Source: Miscanthus floridulus
Taxonomy: Eukaryota; Streptophyta; Magnoliopsida; Poales; Poaceae
Direction of reading: 5' to 3'
Assembly: GCF_019320115.1 (NCBI RefSeq)
Contig: NC_089583.1
Location: forward strand, 77,935,739 to 77,999,738
Length of the DNA stretch: 64,000 nucleotides
Below, piece after piece: positions 53,089 through 62,679 of the stretch. Numbering within the stretch: position 1 is the first letter of the stretch; each line of letters starts with the position of its first letter. Under the pieces are notes generated by a model. The model was not told the DNA's origin. It searched no databases and was given only the letters and a program-made list of their open reading frames with translations. The position numbers and the translations under genes are program-made.

Positions 53089-56000
53089 TGTAACACCCTA
53101 GGTGTTTGGCTTCCACAAAATTTCATTTCATTTCATAAACATATGCATCATCCATGCACCATGCCATTATCACTGAAACATGCATATGCAACATTCGCAA
53201 TTCTATTGTTTCATACTTAATTTGCTTGTGAATGGTAGTAGTGAAACATGTGAATGCAACATGAGTTTCTCATACCTTGAAACATGGCAACATAGTAGGA
53301 ATGTGCAAGTTAAGCTTGCAACAAAAGTAATGAAACATGTGAAACATGGAATTGCAACAATTGAGTGAATTGATTGTTTTGTGCTTCATCACATGTGATC
53401 ATTAGAAATTGGTATAACAATTGTGTAAAGTGGTTGATCATGGTCTAATACACCTTAACTACACTTAGGGTAATTGTTTGGACATTGTTCATGTGGACCA
53501 AAATGACCAAATTGCCCTTTAGGAGAGGTTTGACTTGAATTGACCCTTAGAGTGCCACTGTTTGATTGATTCAAAAGACCAACTTAGAGACTTTGCATGG
53601 CTGTGCACTCTTTACCAAAGTTGTAGATAATTTACCAAGGAACAAAAGTTGTTTTATGATCATCTCATGAAAATGGCTAGAACATGCTCAAACATGGCCC
53701 ACAAGTCAGAATTCTATGCTGATTTCACACTTGGAAAAAATTGCTAAGTCATAATCCATTTTCAGTTTGATTGAGACACCTTTGGCTTGATACCACTCAG
53801 GATACAAGGTGAATTAGCTGTTGATGTCTAAATCAAAGTTGTAGCCCTACCATAGCTCTACAACTTTCATATACATTATTTCCACTAAATCATCATGGTT
53901 TAAGAGATTCATCACGCTTAAGTTCGTCTATCAGTCATCGTCTTTGAACACTGAAACGAAAAATTCAGACAACGGGCAGAGTTCACCGTGGCCGACCGGC
54001 GCAGGAGCTGCTCGCCGCGTGGCATGCATGCTCTACCGATGCCACCACGTCGCGCGTCCGCGTTCCAGAAGAAGGCCAACGCCTGCCCGACGCACTCGCC
54101 TGCTCCAATTGCTTCTCCTTCGCCTTCACCACGCGCAGCGCTGAGCCACAGCCGCCCTCCATTTCTGATCGAGCATCGCCGTCGTCATGTGCGCTCGCCA
54201 CTACAAAAACGTGTTGCCCAGTTCGTCAACAGCTTCGCCGTGATCCCCTCTACCACCTCCACCGTTCAATCGAGTCAATTGAGTCTTGGTAAGCGAGTTT
54301 TCGTCAATTCTTCCACCGCCGCCATGGCAGGACCTCGCCAGAGCTGGCGCTCCATGTGGCCCACCACCACCGCAGCCTTACCGTCCCATCTACCCCTTGC
54401 ACTAGCTACTGTGAGCGCTGCTGAAGCTTGTAGGGTCACCATTTAGGGCTGCGACGCCGTCGTCTCGCCGGAGCCGGCCAAGCCATGGCCGAGCACCGCC
54501 ATGGCCGTCACCACCCCTCTTGCTGTGGTGATAGCCAAAATTGATGGCACCGCTTGATGCGCATTGATGAGGTGAGCACCAAAGTACCGCTGGACTCGCC
54601 GGAGAGGCCACCAGTGACGAGCTACGCTGCCGTCCGTTCCTCCTCCCCTGGCTATCTCACTGTCTCGCGGGCCCCTTTTGTCAGTCGCCGATGCGGAGGC
54701 GGGAGCCAGCCTAGGCCGCGTCGTGGCTGGGCTACGCTTGCGCGTGTTTGTGGGCCACCGATTATGCTTTTGCATCATCATTAAATAATTAAGTTAGTAA
54801 CCCTGTCATTTCTGGACAGATTCTAGGTTTACTAGAATTCGATTTGGTTAACGTAAGAATCATGCTTTGATGTTACAAATGATTTGTAGAGAATTTCATA
54901 AGCTTTCCAGAATGTCCTCATGCAAGTCATTGGAATTGTAGAACTCTTGTTATGATTAAATTAAGGGACTACTTGTGTGCATATAAAACTTTAAATGTAA
55001 TTTAAGTGTGCCTTTACTATTTCTAAGTTTGTGGTAATGTTCCTAGGTGTTAGGCCTTTAACTGAAGATGAGCTTCTTTATCTTAGGTTATGCAAGTTAG
55101 GTAAGTTGATCTTGTTCTTCAAGTTAAGTTAGATACATGTTTTAAAGTGAATTGAATAGAGCTATTCTTAATCGGTAAATGAGTGTCCAGTGATGTTTTC
55201 GTTAAACACTCACTGTGATTCATTTATCATGAGCATCATGTCATTCCTTATGCATCCATGATATTTATCTTGTGCATCGGCATGCAATAGGTGTATCGGA
55301 AGGAGTGACCCTACTGAAATTCGAGGAACCGAGCGAGCAGCAGCAGCCGAATCTGGAGGTTTAGGAGGTGCAGCCCTCAGGAGAAGTGCCAGACGAGGTT
55401 GTCGTTGAGTGCCCGGATCACCGTCCGTGCAACTTTGTGAAAGGCAAGCCCCGGAGCATATTAAGCCTCCTAATTTCTAAAATGCAGTTACAGTATTATT
55501 GTTATATATATATATATTGTTGCATTAAGTTTAGGTGTTGGATGCAAACATTTGCTGCATTGGTTATCCAATCCTTGTCCAGATATGGTTACCCTGAATC
55601 CTATGTAGCTCAGGCTCGTGTAGTGCTTAGCCCTGCTTTAACATTGTAGAAGTCAGGTGATTTCCTGTCACCTGTGAGATATAGGAAGATACATATGGCA
55701 TGGTTGGCTATATTTGCTATCGTAGAAAAGAACCAGTCTTAATTTGAAATGAAGACCGGACGGAGGCTTGCCGGTTTGCAGTGACTCCGTCTGTGTCACT
55801 TAAGGACTGAATCTTGGAGCCTTTCCTGTTCATGTTGAATGCATGCCTCGCTCTTAGTTGGCCGTGTTCGATGACCGACCGCGAAGCCGAGTAGCTCACC
55901 TCAGGCCGGGAGTCGATAAGTATAAAGTGCGCCTCAGAAGGGAGCCGTAGGCGTGAGTCCAAGAGCTGGTGATTTAAAAGTCCTGATTGTCCTGGCAGAA

Positions 56001-56948
56001 GGGTAATCCCTGAGAGTGCTGGCGCTGATCAAACCCACGAATTTGGTTCCTGAGTTGTTCCAAAGGTGACCCACGGCTACCCTTATAAAGTATGCCAGGG
56101 TGAGAGTTAGGAATACCCCCTCAGCTGAGTTGTAATTCGATTCGAGTCGCCGTCTCTCCCGGTTAGTGAGAACTTGATGGGCTTATCTCCAAAGTAGATA
56201 CACTAAATAACCTAATGGTTCAGAAATGATGATATGATGATGACAGCCTTATTATACCTGCTATGGTTAATATTGTTTGCTCCTAATAAGTGAGTGCTCT
56301 AGTACATGTGCTAATCTAGTGGACAGGTAAATGATGATAACTTGATGCTAAGATAAATTGGTTACTATATTCATAAAGCTCTTTTATGCAACTGTGTCAA
56401 GCTAGCCCACCTCATAAGCCTTGCATGATCCTTGGTGTCTTTTATGTCTTGTTTTGACAGGGTAAGTCTAGCTGAGTACCTTCTCGTACTCAGGGTTTAT
56501 CTGCCACCTATTGCAGATGACCAGTTCTACTTTGGTTGCTGCAAGTACTACCTTCTCCCTAGCTGGGGATGAAGACTAGACCGTTGGGCATGGTCTCTCC
56601 TAGTTCTCGTACCTGATGATGCTTTTGCGGGACATGACTCAGATCTGGCAATGTATTTGAAAATGATGAAGTTATGTACTAAACTATGTTGCTTCCGCAC
56701 ATTCGAACTTGGTTTGTAATATTTTAATTGAACTCTAATGGATGTAATTCGAATGCTACTTGTGAACTATTGTAATGAATGATGTGTTGTGTTGAATCAC
56801 TATGGTCTTGGTTTGTATGTCGAGAGTTGGTTGAAATCCTTCATGATTTCCGGACTACCGGGATTATGGGAGCTTAAGTACAGGAATTTGATCGCTTCGG
56901 TGATTGATTTTGTACTTACATTCTTGTGATTTGGTCGGTTCTATTACA
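53089..56948 (+). repeat. 3' LTR of the chromovirus, internally deleted
   Basis: The copy starts TGTAACACCCTAGG and ends GGTTCTATTACA. Relative to the 5' LTR about 803 bp are missing at 54760. The deletion borders share CCGA (GCCACCGA and GTCCGATTATG in the other copy), which suggests slippage or end-joining. The hairpin at 56472-56493 is perfect. The host sequence of Element 3 resumes at 56949. Confidence 0.92.
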
Positions 56949-57920
56949 TTGAGTGCCAGCTAGAGTTCGCCCACCATGAGTCCCAAGATCGGGTGGCCGC
57001 GGCATTAGAAGCATGGGTGGCGGAACTACTCGTGGTGGAGCGGGTGACTACCGCTGAGCGAGGACTTGATGCGGTGAAGGTCCACCAGGCGAAGACCGAG
57101 GCGGTGCTCCAAAAGTCCCTGGCAGAGACCGAGGTGGTGCTCTAGGAGTCCCTGGAGGATCTAGAGTCAGAGTGGAAGGCCCGGTTGGAGGTTGACTAGG
57201 AAGTGCTCGTGCTCCGAGGCTAGGTGCTTGGGATGGAGGAGTTGGACACTCGGTTGCATGAGCAGGTGACTCAGCAGAAGGAAGGACTCTCAATCTTCGA
57301 GAACACCCACCTCGGTATGTACCTGTTCTACTTTTGGTTGATGTCTTGGCTTTTCCTTTCCCTTGCTTCTGAGCTTGTCATCCTTCGTCTAGAACTAGGC
57401 GGAAGGGTTGGGTTGCTGGAGTGGGTCCTAGAGATGGCTCAAGCGATGATTGGTCGGAATGCAGAGGCACTGTCCAAGTCCCTTGAAGAGCGATGTGCTC
57501 TCAAGGGGGAGCTCCACCAGATCCACAATGTCACCTAGGTCATCGTCTCGGTGGTGTTTGGGTCAGCGCCGAGCACTAGCACACTCACTATCTGACTGGC
57601 GGAGGTCCCAGACGAAGTTTGGGCACTTATCTCTGACGGGATGTTCTATGAGATGTCGAGGGTGCTGACTTTGGTGGCGACGCACCACCTGGACCTGGAC
57701 TTTGCCGCCATCTGCAGCAGGTATGCCGATGACTGGAGCCTGGATGCCATCCATGCACTCGGGGAGAGCTTGTTGCCATGCGCATAGATGGTGGCCAAGC
57801 AAGTCTCCACGCAGTGGGTGATGGATGCTTGCCTGCATGAGCGTAGCCGATGGTGAGCATCCAGAAGACATTGTCTAGCCTACGGATGGAGTGGAGCCTA
57901 GGTCGGAAGCGAACATCATG
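56949..57920 (+). pseudogene. additional ORF of Element 3, C-terminal part
   Basis: This continues the ORF cut at 43269. It is strongly helical and charged: ECQLEFAHHESQDRVAAALE, ERGLDAVKVHQAKTEAVLQK, then, after a few stops, NAEALSKSLEERCALKGELH and VATHHLDLDFAAICSRYADD. A long coiled coil is likely for the first 100 residues. TAG stops near 57142, 57196 and 57220 break it. It agrees in type with the C-terminal half of the Tat-lineage additional ORF. Confidence 0.65.
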
Positions 57921-58590
57921 TCCGCCTCCGACCGAGCTGAACATTGTCCCAGTCAGAGACTGAGCAACCCTTATCTTCGCCGGTCGAGCCAGTAGCCGAT
58001 GCCACCGGGCAGCCGCTAGTAGTATTTAGAGTAGAAAAAACAGTCAATATATGTAAGGGATAAGTTTGTGGGGGAGCCCCCTATGTAAACATTTTTGTAT
58101 CCATGAATACTTTGACTTTGTTTTGTGATGGAATCACTTCATAAGGGGAAGCTTGTCCCATCCATTCCTTATTTTTACCCTAGCATAACTTTGTTTTTTT
58201 ATTCTTTCTTTTTTGCACCTGCCCATTTGAACCATAGGCTACAACCTTAAGAACCCAGGCATGGCCCGCGAGGCTCAGCTGCTCGTAATCCATAGGTCAT
58301 GGCGGGGTGTGATCGGTTAGGAATGTTTAAAGCAAAGTTACATAAAGTAATTAAAGGAATGGACTACCCTTTCATTCAGGTAAAAAGGTATTTACCATAT
58401 GATAGTAAAAAAGAGAGGTGGTATCACACCCTCGTAGAGCCCCCAAGCGACCAGGGCCTGAAAGTGTTCGGGCTGGGGTGCTTGTAGGAGCAAGCATTGA
58501 CTGAAAGAAAATGGTAAGACCGAATTTTTAAGGGAAGAAATGATGTAGCTGTTCGATGTTCCAAGTGTTGGTGAGAACGTTGCCGTTGTC
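57921..58590. other. spacer between additional ORF and pol of Element 3
   Basis: Non-coding. Short frames such as 58299-58487 show no known domain. T-rich around 58190. Confidence 0.45.
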
Positions 58591-59720
58591 ATCCTTCAGT
58601 CGGTTGGCACTCGGTCGGATTACCTCGGTCACCGTATAGGGTCCTTCCCATGGTGGAGAGAGTTTGTGTTTCTCTTTGGTCGATTAGGTCCTTCGAAGCA
58701 CGAGGTCTCCAACCTCGAGGATTCTCCCTCTGATTTCTCTTTCATGGTACCTATGGAGAGTTTGCTGGTAGCGAGCAGAGCATATGACGGCCATCTCATG
58801 AGCCTCCTCAAGCAGGTCGACCTGCGTCTTGCTGAGCCTCCGTGGCTTGGTCATGGTTGAAGGCTTTCACCCTTGGGGCGCCATGATTGAGGTCGGAGGG
58901 CAGCACTGCTTCAACTCTGTAGGCTAGGAAGGTGGGTGTGAACCCCATGGATCAGTTCGGGGTAGTTCTTAGGCTCTAGAGGATCACTAGGACCTCTACA
59001 ACCCATCGCTCGATGTACTTGTTGAGTCAGTCGAAGATTCATGGCTTAAGTCCTTAGAAGACCATGCCATTAGCTCGTTCGACCTGACTGTTAGTACGTG
59101 GATGTCTGATCAAGGCCTAGTCGATCCTGATGTCGTATCCATCATAGAAGTCCAAGAACTTCTTCCTGGTGAAGTTAGTTCCATGATCAGTGATGATACA
59201 GTTAGGAATGCTGAACCGGTAGATGATGTTAAGGAAGAATTTAATCGCCTCTTCTAAGCGGATGTTGGTGATGGGCTTGGCCTCTATCCACTTGGTGAAT
59301 TTGTTGACCGCTATGAGCAGGTGAGTGAAGCTGCCTAGACCCTTTTTGAGGGGCCCTACCATGTCGAGGCCCTAGACCATGAATGGCCTAGGTGATGGGG
59401 ATGGTTTGAAGCTCGTATGCCGGCAAGTGCATTTGCCGAGCAGTAGAACTGGCACCCTTCACACCTGTAGATGACCTCCTCTGCATCTCATAGCATGGTG
59501 GGCCAGTAAAAACCTTGACTGAAAGGCTTTTCTGACTAGGCGACCCCGGGGCCACGTGGTGTCCATAGATTCTGGCATGGACCTCATGTAGGAGCCGATT
59601 GCCTTGGTCGGTAGGGACGCACTTCATGAGTACTCCCTGATGGACTTCATTTGTAAAGTTCATTTCTGAATGTGATGAACATCTTGGCACATTGAGCGAT
59701 TCAGTCGTGCTTTAGTCCTT
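58591..59720 (-). pseudogene. integrase of Element 3
   Basis: Minus strand, right to left: a zinc-binding remnant with IYGHHVAP near 59560, then LPAYELQTIP near 59400-59430. The core reads LDMVGPLKKGLGSFTHLLIA, VNKFTKWIEAKPITNIRLEE, SIPNCIITDHGTNFTRKKF (59150-59200) and the Glu block NSQVERANG near 59085. RTTPN-S-GFTPTFLAYR and later VTEVIRPS at the left end complete the C-terminal part. The three catalytic acidic residues are recognisable. TAG stops replace Trp at several places (for example near 59383 and 59372) and other breaks exist. Confidence 0.85.
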
Positions 59721-59739
59721 TCTGGTGGGAGAACCTCCT

Positions 59740-60420
59740 CAAGGAGGTAGGTGAGTAGCGGTGCTCGCCAGTCGGCTTGATTGAGTGCTACCACGACGAC
59801 GTCAGTGGGCGACGTCGTCATGGGAGCACTGGGGTCGGAACCCCCAAGCGCCGGGTTGGCATTCGGTGTGTGTCTGGATCAGACCTTCTAGGATGTGGGT
59901 AGATGGTTTGTGAAGGTCATTGATGAGAACCCATTCGGAGACGGAACCCGCCTGACAGCCAATTTTGCGAGAAAATAGGCGGCATCGTTGTCCTTTCAGG
60001 GGACATGGTGTAGCTTGATCCCTGAGAATTTGTCCTTGAGCTTGCGCACCTCCTAGCAGTATGCTATCATGAGGGGGCTTTTGCAAGAGGACTCCTTCAT
60101 GACCTAGTCGATGACCAGCTCTGAGTCACCATGAATGTAGAGCCACGTAGCATCGAGCTCGATGGTGAATGCATAGTCTATTGATGAGGGCCTCATATTC
60201 TGTGGTGTTGTTTGAGGTCGAAAAGTGGAGGTGGATTGCATAGTAAAGCCTACTCCCATCTGGGGAGATCAGAACCACTCCAGCCCCTGAGCCGAGCGTT
60301 ATTATAGACCCATCGAAGTACATCAGTCCAGTACTCGTCGGTGACGTCTGGGGTTACGAGCTAGACCTCCGTCCATTCGGCGACAAAGTCTACGAGAGTC
60401 TGAGATTTAATAGCTCAGAC
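59740..60420 (-). pseudogene. RNase H of Element 3
   Basis: Minus strand: AIKSQTLVDFVAEWTEV near 60365-60415 is the connection segment before RNase H. MYFDGSIITLGSGAGVVLIS with the catalytic Asp of YFDGS lies near 60265-60323, and HFSTSNNTTEYEALINRLCI near 60180-60235 has the catalytic Glu. The rest, with YCQEVRKLKDKFSGIKLHHV-like pieces near 60000-60060, is shifted in frame. Confidence 0.85.
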
Positions 60421-60479
60421 GAGTTGATGATGGTAGTGGCAAGCTCATAATGCTCAGCGGTCGCATGTGTAGACATGCG

Positions 60480-60900
60480 AAAAGGTGCTACCCATAGTGA
60501 TGATGCCGTTCGATCTTGGCATTTTCAACTTCAGGTAGGTGTAGTTGGGGACCGCCATGAACTTGGTATAGCATGGCTGCCCCAAGATGGCATGCTAAGA
60601 CCTCAGGAAGTCCACCACCTCAAAGGTAAGTACCTATGAGCAGAAGTTGGCTCGGTCGCCAAATGTGATGGGTAGGTCGATCTACCAGAGCGGGTATGCC
60701 TGCATCCCTGAGATCACATCGTGGAAGGGAGAGCTCGCTAGGCGGAGCTCCGACCGAGGGATGCGAATGGCGTTGAGGGTGTCGACATAGAGAATGTTGA
60801 GGCCACTACCTCCGTTCATTAGCACCTTGGTGAGGCGCTTCCTGCGAAACAATGGGGTTGATGATGAGCTGGGTAGCAACCTAGTCTGGTGACATAGGGA
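60480..60900 (-). pseudogene. aspartic protease of Element 3
   Basis: Minus strand: KRLTKVLMNGGSGLNILYVD near 60783-60840. The catalytic position, usually Asp-Gly-Gly-Ser in this lineage, is Asn-Gly-Gly-Ser, so the active site is lost. The C-terminal block (TFEVVDF, HAILGQPCYTKFMAVPNYTY, LKLKMP) lies near 60520-60630. The reverse transcriptase that should follow is absent. Confidence 0.8.
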
Positions 60901-62500
60901 AGGATGGTCCCTCTGATCAAAAGTGATCGGAGATTCTGACCAGCGAAGGAAGGTGGGATGGCCATTTCGGCGATTGATGCCTCTCTATAGCGCACTTTGT
61001 GCTGGCACTTGGAGTAGATGGTATCGGATCCCCCAAAGATCATGATGCATTCCTCAAGGTTGGGAAAGCCATCCCCATCCTTGCCCGTCGCGCCTCCTTG
61101 CCCTTTCCTTCTTTTGGCTCGCTGGACTATCGTAGGAAGCACTTGAGGAGCTCATAGTCCTTTGTAGAGGTGCTTGACGAGGTAAGCGTGGTTGGTGCAT
61201 AGGCTATCCATGAGCTTGTCGAAGTGGTCAGGCTAGCCCTGCTAGGGCTACTTGTCCACGCAATCAGCCACTGATGAACAACGCGGAGTTGGCCAGTCAG
61301 CGCTGATCCTTCTTGTTCTTTTTGCCCCTCTGTGTGGAGGGGCCCTCGTCTTGGTCCTCACGCTTGGCCTTGCCCTTGTCCTAGCCTTCACTAAAAACTT
61401 CTCTGACCGCCTCCTCGCTGGAGGCATGGTTCGTGGCGACATTGAGTAGGTCACACGTGGTTCAGGGCCTTTAGATAGCCAAGCTTGTGGATCAGGGACT
61501 CACATGTTGTCTCAGAAAGGAACACACTGATGACGTCCACATCGACTGACATCAGGAAGGGAGTTGAACCGCTTCGAGAACCTATGGATGTAGTCCTATA
61601 GGGACTCGTTGGGCTCCTGCTGGCAGCTCTTGAGGTCCTAGGAGTTCCCCAGGTGGACATATGTCCCCTAGGAAATTCCCAACGAAGACCCTCTTGTGGT
61701 TCGCCTAGTCGCGGATGCTATCATGTAGGAGGAATTCGAGCCACTGCTTGAACATGTTTCCCCACACAAATGGGGACTGTATTGAATGATGAAGTGGTCA
61801 TCATTCACTCCTCGGGCTCGACAGGTGAGCCAAAAGTCTTCGAGCCAAATACCGGGATTCGTCTCTCCGGTATATTTGGCGATGTTGGTAGGCAGTCGGA
61901 AGCACTGAGGGAATGGCGCTCTCTGGATGCATCAGCCAAAGGCCCGTGGTCCCGAGCCATTCGAGCTAGGACTCTGGTCGTTGGGTCGGCGACCATGCCT
62001 AGAGGCACGTTTCACCGCTCCCCTCGATGGTCTAGCCAGGGCTCATGTCGCCAGCTCTTACCGCCCTTCGATGTACGTCATCATCATGCTGGGCTTGACG
62101 CTGGTTGTTGATGACACTACGAGCGTCTTGGTTTGGCCCAAGCCTCTCGCGCATAGGGGGTCGGTGTGGAGCGGGCGCCGGGTTAGGCCGTGGTGCAGCT
62201 GTGCCTCCTATTCCATGCCCGGCGACTATAGTGGTGAGCAGATGGAGGGATTCATCTGGTGCATCCCTGCTCCCCTGGTGGGGAGAGAGGCCACGAGTCG
62301 GTGTCGCGATGAGGAGCTCTCCGCCTATTGAACGGCGGCGGTTTCCACTAGCGCCCAAAGATTCTAGTGGATTACCTGCTCCTAGGGGTCGACAAGCTCT
62401 AGAAGGTCATGTAGAAGCATCGCCATAGCGGTGATGTTCTGGCCAACTCGAGTGAATTATGGGGATCATTCCCATGTCCATGATGTCACGTTGGACCTGG
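60901..62500 (-). pseudogene. gag of Element 3
   Basis: Minus strand and decayed. GNSWDLKS-type and NESL-DYIHRFSKRFNSLPD sequence near 61535-61640 is the Gag core end. NHAYLVKHLYKGL near 61165-61200 resembles the nucleocapsid segment. KDGDGFPNLEECIMIFGGSD and KCQHKVRYREASIAE near 60975-61085 lead into the protease. The N-terminal half up to about 62.5 kb is fragmentary (HRPPMRERLGPNQDARSVIN, near 62095-62155). Stops and shifts are frequent. Confidence 0.7.
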
Positions 62501-62679
62501 TAGGCATGACCCCGGGCACTGCTCGCTAGGTTACGCGCGCATGGCGCAGCGTGCTACGCCGAGCGCACCGACGCAGGTGGCAGCTGGTTCTGCCACATTT
62601 GTTGTAGCTCCTCGCCATGCTCCTGTGCACACGCGAGGGCCTCCACACGAGGGTCAGGAGGGGTGTGGGTCTATAGAGA

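Larger units (their letters stand above)
43269..56948 (+). mobile_element. Tekay/Del-type chromovirus (Ty3/gypsy) nested in Element 3
   Basis: Plus-strand order: LTR, TGGCATCAGAGC primer site, a separate N-terminal ORF, gag, protease, RT, RNase H, integrase with C-terminal chromodomain, polypurine tract, LTR. LTR termini are TGTAAC and GTTACA/ATTACA. The 3' LTR starts TGTAACACCC, typical for Tekay/Del elements. The 5' LTR has lost about its first 1.0 kb together with the left target duplication. The 3' LTR has lost about 800 bp internally. By eye the shared LTR parts differ by a few percent. The coding region is largely collinear but carries 21 in-frame stops, a shifted stretch at 50190-50230 and a frameshift near 50730. 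Confidence 0.92.
36517..62670 (-). mobile_element. large Tat-type Ty3/gypsy retrotransposon, minus strand, with two nested insertions (Element 3)
   Basis: The 3' LTR is at 36517-38011. To its right come 3' repeats, a plus-strand additional ORF (42545-57920, split by a nested element), and then minus-strand integrase, RNase H, protease and gag as one moves right. No reverse transcriptase is present: the protease end and the RNase H start are only about 100 bases apart near 60400-60500. Two younger elements sit inside: a small LTR element (38529-41525) and a chromovirus (43269-56948). The 5' LTR is not in the window, because the gag side runs into a different Tat copy near 62.68 kb. It is related to, but clearly a different family from, Element 1. 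Confidence 0.8.
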
